DNA from: Coffea arabica
Lineage: Eukaryota; Streptophyta; Magnoliopsida; Gentianales; Rubiaceae
DNA length: 64,000 nucleotides
Assembly: GCF_036785885.1 (NCBI RefSeq)
Contig: NC_092324.1
Span: 26,587,001 to 26,651,000 of the forward strand
Reading direction: 5' to 3'
Shown here piece after piece: positions 12,101 to 22,047 of this stretch. A program made the translations under genes and the position numbers. Below the pieces are notes generated by a model that saw only the letters and a program-made list of their open reading frames with translations, made no database searches and had not been told where the DNA came from. Each line of letters begins with the position of its first letter. Within the stretch, counting starts at the first letter, position 1.

Positions 12101-12638
12101 TCGCATATTCGTGACCCCTTCAAGGAATTATTTTGGCCTTTGCAATTAATGCGATTGGTATCAATTAAACCCTTGAATGGATATTTTGTCCCTCTCGATA
12201 TTTTTATTTGCATCCATGTAGGAAACATCCAAATGTGATAAATTTAAGGGTTAGATTAAGAAAATTTTGACTAAACCACGCAACTAGCTTAGACTAGGTT
12301 GAAAGGGTGCCTTAGGTTTAAGATAATTGAACCTTTGCCTTCCCTTTCTTCAACCGTGACTTTCGAACTCATTTTCTCTGTTTTCAAAGACCTGGAGTTG
12401 TAGAAAAGGGTTTTATTTTATTTTATTTAAAAACACTTTTTGGGTGACTTGGTACACCCAAATTCGATACCAAGTGGCGATTTCTAATTTTTCTTAAAAA
12501 CCCTTTTAGACTAAATTTTGAGCTCAAATTGTCGCATTTTTAAAGTCCCATTTTAGGTCCCTTTTTTATTTTTCATTTATAAAATCAAGTCTTTTATAAA
12601 CCCTTTTATTTTTTCATTGCGAAAAATGGGGCGCGACA
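9132..12638. mobile_element. Solo LTR (~3.5 kb, Ty3-type) inserted in the NLR gene
   Basis: The element starts TGTAGACACCAAATTTT and ends GGGGCGCGACA (TG..CA termini, short inverted TGTNG / CGACA). The flanks are TCATG (9127-9131) and CCATG (12639-12643), a 5-bp target duplication with one transition. There is no primer-binding site, coding region or second LTR, so it is a solo LTR left by LTR-LTR recombination. A TATA-like TATAAATA lies at 11120-11127. Ctrl-type phrases such as 'AAGTGGCGATTTCTAATTTTT' shortened here to AAGTGGCGATTTC occur near 12471, as in large Ty3 LTRs. Orientation appears plus, judged from the TATA box. Confidence 0.8.
11120..11127 (+). promoter_or_regulatory. Putative TATA box of the 3.5-kb LTR
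   Basis: TATAAATA followed by GGGCAATTTGACTCC, in an otherwise weak context about 1.5 kb before the LTR 3' end. Plausible Pol II start for the U3/R border; inference only. Confidence 0.4.
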
Positions 12639-13808
12639 CCATGATGGTGCTTACATAATGTCTGTCTCCATTTTCTGCCTTAATAAGCTTAATATTTTTT
12701 TGAAAAAGCAAAGAACACATGATCCATATCCTTGGTTGAGTCCTCTTTCAATTCATGCATAAAAAGTGAGTGGATCACACTTTTAGCTTCACCAACAGCA
12801 TCTCCAATAATATCCTTCACGTTTTCAGGTAGCTTATCAAAGTTCTCATGCTGGTTTTTAAGAATTGTTCTCAAGAATCTCAGTCCCTCATAGACTATAT
12901 GCATTTGACTGGTTGTAGAATCCATTAAGCCGGTATTGCAATTAAGTAGCTCCCAAAAATTATCTAGGAGAGCATCAACAAAATTCCCCAATCTATGCTT
13001 ATTAGTCTCCTTTGACATAATGCATGATCCTGATGAATTAGAAGCTACTAGGACTTGGATATAAATGTCACGGACTTAAGGATCAAAGGGGTTGATCTTC
13101 TGTAACGGTTTTGAAATCTATCTTGCACTTGGACACTTGTTCACATTTTATGTCAAACCAACAGATGGAAAAGAGGTCTGCTGCATTCAGATCCACAGAA
13201 TTGATGTGGGATAAGGCAGCTCCCAGTTGCCTTTGCTCAACAACTCGCAACACAGCAAAGCGAATCAAACTATGGAAGAACCTCAGCTTCTCCTGGAGGT
13301 CTTTGCATAGTTCCAGCAGGTCTTGGTCATCATATCCAAATATGCAGAGAAGAACATCCACCAGATTCTCGAGCACAGAGTCGATGAGTTCCATCAACTC
13401 ATGTCCCGTCAGACAATTACTGGTTTGCGACAAACTATTCGAGAAAATGAAGTAAAAATGGTTGATTGTTTGCTTAAAACTTTTGATACTACTTTGAACC
13501 CTACGAGTCAAAATAAACAGCCGTTTATTGAATACTCGGTCTGTTTTCTGCTCTATTTGAAGTCTAAGTGCAAGTTTATGGATACCAGCTTCAAGTTTAG
13601 ACATGAAAGATTCTAGATAGCTTACATGCTCGTTGTTGTCAGAAGTGCTCCATATTCTGGCGCAGAGAAGAAATGTCCTCATGAGTCTATACTCCCGCTT
13701 CAGTTGCTCAGATTGATAAACATTTAAATCCCAAAGGCCATCCAGATTTTCCAAAGCATTCAAGACTGAATCTACACAGTTGGAGGAGGTGGAAGTGGAA
13801 GAGGCCAT
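12639..13808 (-). pseudogene. NLR pseudogene segment 1: N-terminal R1-like domain
   Basis: Two open stretches make up this segment. The first (13808 to 13083, 241 aa) begins MASSTSTSSNCVDSVLNALE and is leucine-rich and helical, like the extended N-terminal domain of R1-type NLRs. The second (13018 to 12689, 109 aa) contains LGNFVDALLDNFWELL and YEGLRFLRTILKNQHE, resembling the Rx-type coiled coil of this group. They lie in different frames. A third frame carries the bridge (VRDIYIQVL) and is itself preceded by a TAA. Past the A7 run at 12697-12703 the sense continues in another frame (NIKLIKAENGDRHYVSTIM) up to the LTR. The upstream 270 bp would hold the promoter, where I see no clear TATA box. 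Confidence 0.8.
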
Positions 13809-14088
13809 CTCTTAGTGGGGTGTTGGATTGCTAAGCAGCTATGGAACAACAACGTTCAAATCTTGAACAGCTAAACTAATCGATTGATGCTAAACTCAAG
13901 AATGAAGAAGAATTCTTCTCTGCACCTCAGAAAATCCTTTTGGCCAACCTCCTTGTTCAGCTAGAAATGTAATGGTTGAAAGTTTTCACTCAAGTTTGAA
14001 CTTTGAAGCAATGAAGTGGTTTTAGTCGATTGGAGATCTAGCAGCCTTGGTGAGACTGTTGACCGGTCAAATTCATGCGGCATAGAGT

Positions 14089-14779
14089 TAGGGATGGGCA
14101 AAATTATGCGCTAACCGAAAAATCGTCATATCCAATCCGATCCAATTTGAAAATTAGTTCGATTTTTATTATTTGATCGGGTCAAAAGAGGATCAGATAC
14201 CCGCTAAGATGCAGGGCAGATTAGGGTCACATAATTAAAAACATGCGAGAACCCGATCCGCCCCGCATATATATATATTTTTTATTTATACACACACTAT
14301 AAAATAATAAGTTAGAACTAAATAAGTAATTTTATTGAACAAATTGCATTACAAATATGAGAGACTATAGTTTATTTACAAGATTCATTTGTAGAGACCA
14401 TGATCTTATATTTTATAGAAAAAAGTTTAATTAATGTGAAACATATATATTAAAAATTGTGCTACTTATTTCAAACTTTTATTGATTTTGAATTCTTTTA
14501 ATTTTTTTCCTTTATCTTATATTCTCTTCACATGCTTGTTTCTTGGTAGGAAATCTTTTTATAGAAATTTTTTTTTATTAAATCTTAGATGAATGTGTAA
14601 CATGTAAAATTAAATTGGTATAAATCATTTTTTAAAAAAAATTAAATAATAAATGAGGCGGGTCGGATACCCGCTGATATGCAGGGCGAGTAAAGGTCAG
14701 AAAATAACTGACCCGTAAGGTGCGGGTTGGATCAGTCAAATGATAAATGAGACGGGTACCCGATCCGTGCCCACCCCTA
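14089..14779. mobile_element. hAT-type MITE (691 bp) upstream of the NLR pseudogene
   Basis: The ends are TAGGGATGGGCA and the complement of TAGGGGTGGGCACGG. It is flanked by the perfect 8-bp duplication CATAGAGT (14081-14088 and 14780-14787). Subterminal GGGTC.GATACCCGCT..ATGCAGGGC stretches (about 14175-14220 and 14655-14695) face the ends. The core is AT-rich and non-coding. It lies 280 bp upstream of the NLR start codon, in its promoter region. Confidence 0.88.
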
Positions 14780-14821
14780 CATAGAGTGATTGGTCATTTG
14801 GTTTAGTTAGGCAATTTGATA

Positions 14822-14942
14822 AGCCACTTCAAAGTGGCTTGCCATATTTTGTGACCAATAGTGGGAGGCAAGGTTTGATCCCCTAACCTCCCACCCCACC
14901 AACTTTGGTGGTGGCTGGTAGTGGTGGCCACTGAGCTAAGGA
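14822..14942 (-). mobile_element. tRNA-derived SINE head
   Basis: On the minus strand there is a good Pol III box A (TAGCTCAGTGG, at 14928-14938) and, downstream, a box B (GGATCAAACC, 14872-14881), separated by GGCCACCAC..GGGGTGGGAGG. The distal part has a short hairpin (AAGCCACTT/AAGTGGCTT, 14821-14838). The 3' tail and target duplication are not clear. Confidence 0.6.
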
Positions 14943-15521
14943 ACTAATTTGGTTGGATGAGTTGATTCCTCATTTCTGTGATAGAAAATTGCCAAACACC
15001 CAATAAGTTTTCCTACTATTTTAATTAATTTTTCATCTCGCATAAAGGTTTTTGGAAGTGGAATCCTAACATAAACTTTAGTGAAAATAAATCTAAAAAA
15101 AATTCCAATAATAAAAATGGAAGATTTGCATAGTCTAGTTCTCTAAAAACATACTCTGTATAACAATTATTGAGTATAGTTATTTGAGTATAGTTATGTC
15201 ATATCGCCTCTAATCACTTTCTCACAAACTTATTCCCTCTTAATATGCGATGCTTCGCTTTGTGCCTCAGCGTTTTATCCTATGTTTCAGCTACCCCGAA
15301 GTCCACCTCTATCCAAATTTTAATACCATTTTTGGCTTTGGCGAAGAGGATTACCTGCTTTTGCGAGAAGCTGAATGTCTCCACTGTAGTTTTCCCCATG
15401 CCTAATTGAATACTCATGCCCTGCCCCCTTGTAATGGTCCAGTACCCCTAATAGCAAGGACCCCCATGTACCTTGTGACCATGGCATGACACTCTGCAAG
15501 TGTAAAAGAACACCAGTCCAT

Positions 15522-15560
15522 TTTAGGATTTAAGGTTTAGAGTTTAGAGTTTAGAGCTCA
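15522..15560 (+). repeat. Degenerate telomere-like heptamers
   Basis: TTTAGGATTTAAGG is followed by TTTAGAG three times in exact 7-bp register, then CTCAGGG. This resembles decayed plant telomere repeat TTTAGGG or an ordinary short tandem repeat. Confidence 0.4.
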
Positions 15561-15694
15561 GGGTTCTAGGTCATGATGTCTGGATTCATGGTAACACCAT
15601 GCCCTTGAATCATGGCATCCATATCTGCCCGGGCAAACCAAAAGTTTAATAACAATTCTCAATGCATTAAGTAGAATTAAGAGAAGAATGATGA

Positions 15695-15795
15695 CACTTA
15701 GTCCAGTGACTAAAACTAAGATATCAGGAATTAGAGGTTCTTTGTTCCAATCCCCCTGTTCTCTCCTCCTTCTTAAATACCCACCCCTCTCATGC
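15695..15795 (+). mobile_element. Possible SINE head
   Basis: Box-A-like TTAGTCCAGTGACTAA (15698-15713) and box-B-like GAGGTTC..GTTCCAATCC (15735-15753) lie at tRNA-like spacing. No tail or target duplication was identified. Confidence 0.45.
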
Positions 15796-16114
15796 TAGAA
15801 TTGGAGGAAAAAAATAGGGAGCAAATGATGAAAGCATGAAACAGCCATCATATTGATTTGCCACCATTTCATATCATCTATATGTGCCATCATTTATCCA
15901 AAACCAAGGAACTCAGTCACGAACTAAAAGCTACCAACAAAGAAGTCCATCAATACTGCAAACACGTAAGTTCATGAGCACAAGTACTACTTCAGCTAAC
16001 ACTGGAGCATAAACAGCTTTAGCAAATCCAATATCCAACCATACATCATGATATCTGATATCCAAACATAAGCAATAACATAGCACGATGACATGGTGAA
16101 TGCAGACAAAATGT

Positions 16115-17060
16115 CTACCTTGGACTAGGGCCACAGCGCTTGACATCTAATATCCAAGCATAGTACAATAACATGGCACAATAACATAGCACAATGACAT
16201 CTTCCGTTTCATCCTCTAACAAATCCCCTTCAACTGCCGCTAGATATGCTTCGACCGCTTGCAAAGCTGTCCGACAATGGAACATGTCATCGGTAGGGGC
16301 AGGAGGGGAAGGAATACCAATTGATGGAGACATGCAGGACTCTTTCCTCTTACTGAAGTGGGAGCTAATACTGTCAATTTCAAATGACTGAGTATTTACT
16401 TCCCCAGGGCTTGAATTGCCAAACTTCCTCGTACGTTTAGGTATTTTCAACTTCCCCTTATTCATAGCTTTTCCCCTCTTTGGAGCCACAACCTCAACAT
16501 GATCATCAGTTGAATCTAACTGGATTGCTCTCTTTCCTTTTTGAAGTTTTGCCATCTTATTTTCCAGCTCACGCTCATCATCAGTACAAAGAGGTGCCTG
16601 GCCAGATTTCTGACTATACTTCCCTGATGCACCCTGATCATGGAACAACTTGGTCAGCACATGAAATTGCAAACAAACATTAAGCTTCTTGTTCTGATGA
16701 AGCAGACTTAACTTACTTTAGTCAACTCATCTTTAAAGGTTTAAGTTTGGGGGAAAAAAAAGGACACAACACTAATAAATTGCAAGGCAAGGCCAGTGGG
16801 TGTTAACATGAACCAATTAACTCATACAGAAACCAATAGATTTATACCTTGAAGTAATTTGTAATGCAGAGTTTCAAGTCATTTTCGCCCGAAATGGACT
16901 GTACACTGTCACAGAGAACGCCAGCTTTTTGTCTGGCTACTGCAAGTATAAAGAAGGCACGATAAGAACCTATAAATCGATTTAACAGGCACAACTAATC
17001 ATAGTCAGCGACATACCCATCAAGGAGGACCTTGTACAGGGAGGCATGAAAATACGTTAC
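16115..17060 (-). CDS. Unidentified multi-exon gene, 3' exons (possibly fragmentary)
   Basis: Product not recognised. The best coding stretch is 16672-16115: hydrophilic and charged with a basic tract (APKRGKAMNKGKLKIPKRTRK), then an acidic LAAVEGDLLEDETEDV, as in a nuclear protein. An upstream exon at 16848-16939 fits splice signals (acceptor TTGCAG, donor AAG|GTATAA) and reads ARQKAGVLCDSVQSISGEND.. An exon ending at 17027 has donor GG|GTATGT. The acceptor for the large exon is probably ATGATCAG before GGTGCATCAGGG (about 16632). The last ~30 codons (..YCAMLLYYAWILDVKRC) look non-coding, so the true end may be spliced or altered. A fragment of the same gene is duplicated at 51540-51690. The exon model is inference. 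Confidence 0.45.
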
Positions 17061-18180
17061 AACAAAACAACATTCAACACGAATAGCCAAATATCTGAGG
17101 AAAGGACACGAGGTGTCAGAAAAGATAGCAATCATGATACTTATGCAATAGCAATGAAATGGAGGCTACATTTCCAAAAGACGGCAGTAAATGCAACAGC
17201 ACAAGTATGATCAGTCTGGAACAAAATTTTCATTATATGCTAATTCAGAGCTAGCTACAATGTCACACAGTAACAGGCAATAGACATGAAACTTCCAATA
17301 CAAGCCCTCACATAAACTCCCAATTACAAGGCTAATTTCTAAGAAATTCCTGGGGAAGTGTTACCATAGAAAAAGGAAAAGAAATTGTTAACTGATTTAA
17401 TCCGTTTCTTTGGATTATAGGGATAACAGCACATTTTCTGTGTCCTAATTGGTCCGAACAGAGACAAAAGAAATCTGGGCAAATTAAAACAGAGATGTCG
17501 AAGCTACAATCTTTGCAATTTCAAGACCTATACATTTAAAATAACGTTAATGACTACCGATGATGATCTTCTTTCATTTAAATAGGTTTTTGGAACCTTT
17601 TCAGTTCAAATATGTCTGAAATTTTCTATATTTCTGTCTAATTTCTTTCCATAACTTTCCAGAGAAAAAAAAAGTGCATATAAAAAGTAGAAAACACAAA
17701 ACAACATTTTAGCAAAAAAAAAAAAAGAAATTTCATAACGAATCAGTGATCAAAACTTGAACTTCATAAACGTATATTTACTACAGTGTCTTGACCTAAT
17801 GTAAGTTTCCCGGTGTCAAGTGAAAAGAGCGAATAATCTACAACTCTAACCATCAAATGATACCACCACGAGATAGGCTAGAAAATTTCTTCCAAACGCA
17901 GTTAAGATCTAAGTAGAAATTGCAGAAACCAGTTACATTGCTCGGAAATTTAAAAAGAACAAAAAAAAAGAAGGGAAAAAGGAATTGCTTAGAATCAGAG
18001 GGAGAGGAGGGACTTCCGAGACCAGCACTAAACGGCGGGGACAACTCCAGCAGGTGGATGGCGATTGCCGGCAAATGGCAGCGGCAGCTGTGGAGGAGAA
18101 AAAGGAATAGAGTTTCGAAGAAATTCAAATGGAAGAGGAGGAGGTCCAAATCGCATGTATAAATCTTCAAACGGTATCGT
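17061..18180. other. Non-coding or possible 5' region of the unidentified gene
   Basis: Mostly intron- or UTR-like AT-rich DNA. At 17900-18165 composition shifts to purine-rich (plus strand) with overlapping open frames on both strands; the plus-strand one is Lys/Arg-rich. This could be the first exon or 5'UTR of the minus-strand gene, but I see no decisive signal. Confidence 0.3.
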
Positions 18181-19575
18181 TTCCTCTATTTATTTATTTA
18201 TTTTGTAAATTCACCTGAAAAAAAAGGCCCCTTATTTTTTGTGCAGAAATAAGTTCATCTGAAATTGTGATGATTCTAGTGAATTAAACCAAAAAAAGAA
18301 CAACTAGTTCATTGCATTTCATCAATAATTAATAATGTCAATTATATGCCAACAATTATAAGAACGAAAAACATTCCCCTGAGTTATAATGAATTAAATC
18401 AAAAAAAGAAGAACAAATTTTATTTATAAATTATAAAAAATACACTCCTGTTTATATTAGTTTCTGTGATACCAAATACACTCCTGTTTAATAAATGGAC
18501 AAATTGTTGCATTTCATCATTAATAAATAATATCAAACATGCCAGTGGTTACAAAATATGAAAGATTCCATACTTTTTTATTTACCAAAAGAAAGAAGAA
18601 CAAATTTTATTTACAAAATCCAAGTTTAAAGAGTACTTCAAACATGAAACAAAACATAATAAATTGGTACTATAAATCTCTTAAAAAGTACCACGAATCT
18701 TTTTATTTCTTAGATACAAATAAATTAAGCCTTAAGAGCACCTTTTTAATATGCGTATATTTGTATTAAGTAAAAAAAATTAATACAAAATATAATACGA
18801 AATGGAATACTAAGGTAGGCAAAGAGTTTGATGTTGGGAATTTATTTATTTAAATTGCAATATAGATTATATTTAATGAACTTTATCAATCATATTCTTG
18901 TATCAACTAATAGTATTAAACTACAATTAATGAATATTATATTCATCAATGCCAATCATAATAATAATTACAAAGGTGAAGCATCCTTTGAATTATGGTA
19001 ATAAAAATAGATCCAAGTTAGTTTGAATATTGTATAATAAATAATCTTAACATCTTACAATTTTTAATGATATTAACTCTATAATCATAAAGCATGCCAT
19101 CATGGAGAAATACAAATAAGTTTCACCAAATCAAATCATTTCTCTTCAAAGTTAAGCTATTTAAATTTGAACAATGGAATTTCAATATATTCAGATATTA
19201 CTATAATTACAATAACATTATAGATCATTTTACAATCCACTGTTAGCAAAATAATAATAATAATAATAATAATAATAAGAAAATTTCACTAAAACTAATA
19301 AACAATTCATAGAATGACTTGAAAGGGAGCAACAAATTATTCAAAAATTAAAAGTTTAAACTCAAATGGCATAAAAATGAACATTTAGGTCATCTAAATT
19401 TAACCAAAACACAAAAGTATTGATACTATTACAAAATAAAAGTACTCTTGGAACAAAGAATGATTTATTGTTTGTGCATTTGTATTGATTGGGGCAAACT
19501 AAGTTCAGAAAAAGTATAAAATAACATAAATATTAAATATCACATTTTTTTGTCTCAATTACATTTATTCCTTCA
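18181..19575. other. AT-rich intergenic DNA; no gene seen
   Basis: Contains a decayed local duplication: the phrase 'GCATTTCATCA.TAATAAT' near 18312 and 18508, and 'GAAGAACAAATTTTATTTA' near 18409 and 18594. There is also an AAT microsatellite. Nothing coding. Confidence 0.5.
19250..19278. repeat. (AAT)n microsatellite
   Basis: About nine uninterrupted AAT/ATA units in AT-rich surroundings. Confidence 0.9.
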
Positions 19576-20583
19576 AAATAATATAAATTTACAAATCTCC
19601 CTTGAGATTTTTAACAATTACAAAGAGCTCTCTTTAAGTTTTAAAAATTACATATACCTCCCCTATTTTTACTATTTAGTAACAATGTAGGTCTAACCAA
19701 CTAAATTTTCTCTTAAAAATTCTAAATTGCCCTTTTGTACAAAATTAATAAAGAAAAATATACTGTACTCAATCATTTTCTTCCACACTTTGCACAAATC
19801 AACAAGTCTAATTCCTAACAACCATCCAAACATAAGTTCTAAAATCAAGTAACTGTTCAAAAGATTCCAAATTGCATATACAATATCAATACTTATCACG
19901 CAAAAAAAAAAAAAGAGAAAAAAAGACAAGCCCCGTTGATAACCAATTTTATACCCCCAAAATTAAATATCAAATCTCAAATACCTTTTCAGTACAAGCT
20001 AATTTGATCTAGAACCACTATTACAACCCCTCCTATGGCCTTAAAAATATTAAAATCTTAAAATAGAGATAAATTCTACCTCGACAATAAAATCATAATA
20101 ACAAATTCTAATTCAATGAAAGAGATCCTTATGTAACTATTGACATTTTATCAAAGTTTTTTGACAACAAGCAAAATATGACTAATTTCACATATTTAGT
20201 TTTTCTTCCTATTTCAATCATCAATTTCATTATTTATTTCTCTATCATTGCGAGTCTCTTCATTTCTTTCTAATTTGACACATAATCTGCTCCCTTGGTG
20301 ATTTTATAATTTTAATTTGCTAATATTAACAAAAATGAAGATAATAAAAATAGGTTATATTAACTAGAAAATAAAGGAGCGAAAATAGACAAGAGACAAA
20401 AAAAATAGAATATTTCTTTTGGGTTTTGTAAATGTATTGCCTTAAATTTAAAATTGTCTGTCAAGTGGAGGGCATTATAGGTATTTTACTATGTCAAGGG
20501 AGGTAAGTGTAATTTCTTAAACTTAAGGGGATTTGAGAGCAATTGTTAGAAACCTCAAGGGAGGTTTCTGAAATTATCCCAAA
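19576..20583. mobile_element. Long terminal-inverted-repeat element (~1.0 kb), non-coding
   Basis: The left ~85 bp and the complement of the right ~90 bp (20494-20583) share the ordered landmarks AATCTCCCTTGAG / AACCTCCCTTGAG, TAACAATT, TTTAAGTTT and ATTACA..ACCTCCC. This is a common plant MITE or non-autonomous TIR-element architecture. Ends are approximate and the target duplication was not resolved. The right end lies ~30 bp from the TR1 insertion. Confidence 0.6.
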
Positions 20584-20615
20584 TAATTGATTTTCTAAAA
20601 ATTTTAAATCAGGTT

Positions 20616-21941
20616 TGATAGGGCATAATTTGTTGTTAATTTTATGATTAATTTTCCTCTTTGTCCTTGTCAAATATTGTTTTAATTGTTGAAATGTACT
20701 TATATTTGGTATTTGGCCTTAATTACAGGAAGTGGAGCAAACAAGTGCTAAAAAGGAGACTTTATTAAGAAAAACACTCCACACATGGGAAGTTCTAAAA
20801 GGAAATACAAGCCGGGCTCCACAGGATGCTACAAAAAGGGATTTCCTATCTTTATGCTGAAAAGGGTGGACTTGTACTAGGAGTCTTACGGGTAAAGAGG
20901 AAACTAAAAACAAGGACTTTGGCAAAGCTCCAATTCTTTGGCCCTTGGACTCTCAATTCAGTGGGGACCACTAGAGATAGCATTAGACTTTCTTTTGGCT
21001 TTAAAAAGGGAGAAACGTACAGGAGGTTTTGTTATCAATAGTTTTAGCTTAGCCTTTAGCATAGTTTTAGTTTTCTTTTCTTTCTTGGCTCTTTTGATGG
21101 CCTGGACCTCAGTTAAATTACTTGGAGATTTTCTCATGAGGCGTGGCTAAGTTTTTCTAGTCGAGGAACAACGGAGGACTTGGTTCTACTAAATTTGTGA
21201 GATCGAATTAGTTTTTATTTATTTCCATTATTCACTGGTATTCGTCTATCTTCTGCTTTATGTTCATATGGTTGTTTTATTATTCGATTATCCTGGGCCC
21301 GGATTCTAGATTAATTCAATAACCTGAAGCCAATTAGGGTAGTTAAATCCGTAATTGTTTAATTATTCTAAACTGGTGGCAACTGGCATGATTGGGTTTG
21401 TGTCAGGGAGATAGACATGCTAACTTAAAGAGACCCTCGTAGCGTGTTGATTGGTTAGAATTAGGCTCTTCTAATTATTCATGCAATTAGGGAATTGAAC
21501 TTCTATGGTCGTACCTAGGGTTGTTTCCTGATTAGAGAAATAGTCAACGGTGGTACCTTGGCTATCGACAAATTGAGGAAGAGTTGGTTGTTTATCGCGT
21601 GTATGACAACTATAACTAATTTATCAGATAGTAACTGGAATAATCCTTGCATCTGTGATTGAATTAAGTGAACCAACTCCGAAATTGTCTCTTGGCTAGA
21701 GTTCGTCCATTATTATTTTTATTGTGATAATTAGTTATTTGAGTTGTAGTTATTTTATTTTATTTTAATTTATTCCAAGTAATTTAGTTACTCTCATTTT
21801 CAAAAACCCGCCATATCTGGAATTTGAGAAGAAATTAAATTATCCCCAGTCCCTGTGGATTCGACCCTGCTTACCGCTATATACAGAATTTTTATTTTAT
21901 TTGAGCAGGTATTTATTATTGCACAGGCTTGACACCTGTCA
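20616..21941 (+). repeat. TR1 5' LTR
   Basis: 1,326 bp, from TGATAGGGCATAATTTG to GACACCTGTCA. The final ~110 bp (TCCCTGTGGATTCGACCCTG ... TTATTATTGCACAGG) is shared with the TR2 LTRs and the relic at 1-173. The first half is not recognisably shared with TR2. Confidence 0.93.
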
Positions 21942-21946
21942 ATTTT

Positions 21947-21964
21947 TGGCGCCGTTGCCGGGGA
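21947..21964 (+). other. TR1 primer-binding site
   Basis: TGGCGCCGTTGCCGGGGA, starting five bases after the LTR end. This is the PBS motif characteristic of Athila-type Ty3 elements (tRNA-primed minus-strand synthesis). Confidence 0.85.
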
Positions 21965-22047
21965 CTGGTCCCAGATTAATTTGTTTCTTTTTGAGTTTAT
22001 TTTTTTTATTTTTTTTTATTTTTCTCTTATTTTTTTTTATATAGTTT

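Larger units (their letters stand above)
6594..13808 (-). pseudogene. R1-like NLR (CC/R1-domain-NB-ARC-LRR) pseudogene, interrupted by two transposable elements
   Basis: This was an intracellular immune receptor of the late-blight R1-like NLR group: a long N-terminal domain, an NB-ARC ATPase switch, and LRRs. Read on the minus strand it starts at the ATG at 13806-13808 and ends at the stop at 6594-6596. Lesions in reading order are: a frameshift near 13090 (CCCC run), an in-frame TAA (13076-13078), a frameshift at the T/A homopolymer 12697-12703, a solo LTR (9132-12638), an in-frame TAA (8693-8695) just before kinase-2, and a 243-bp hAT MITE (7202-7444) in the LRR. The coding sense resumes in frame across both insertions when the element and one target copy are skipped, so both hit one exon. 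Each lesion could in principle be a sequencing error, but the total argues for a real pseudogene. The family call rests on motifs. Confidence 0.9.

Noticed and set aside
17853..18170. Open frames on both strands
   Set aside because: Purine-biased sequence; no decisive coding signal. Kept only as possible 5' region.
20719..21150. Three short open frames repeated at 26604-27035
   Set aside because: They are repeated because both LTRs carry them; LTR sequence, not genes.
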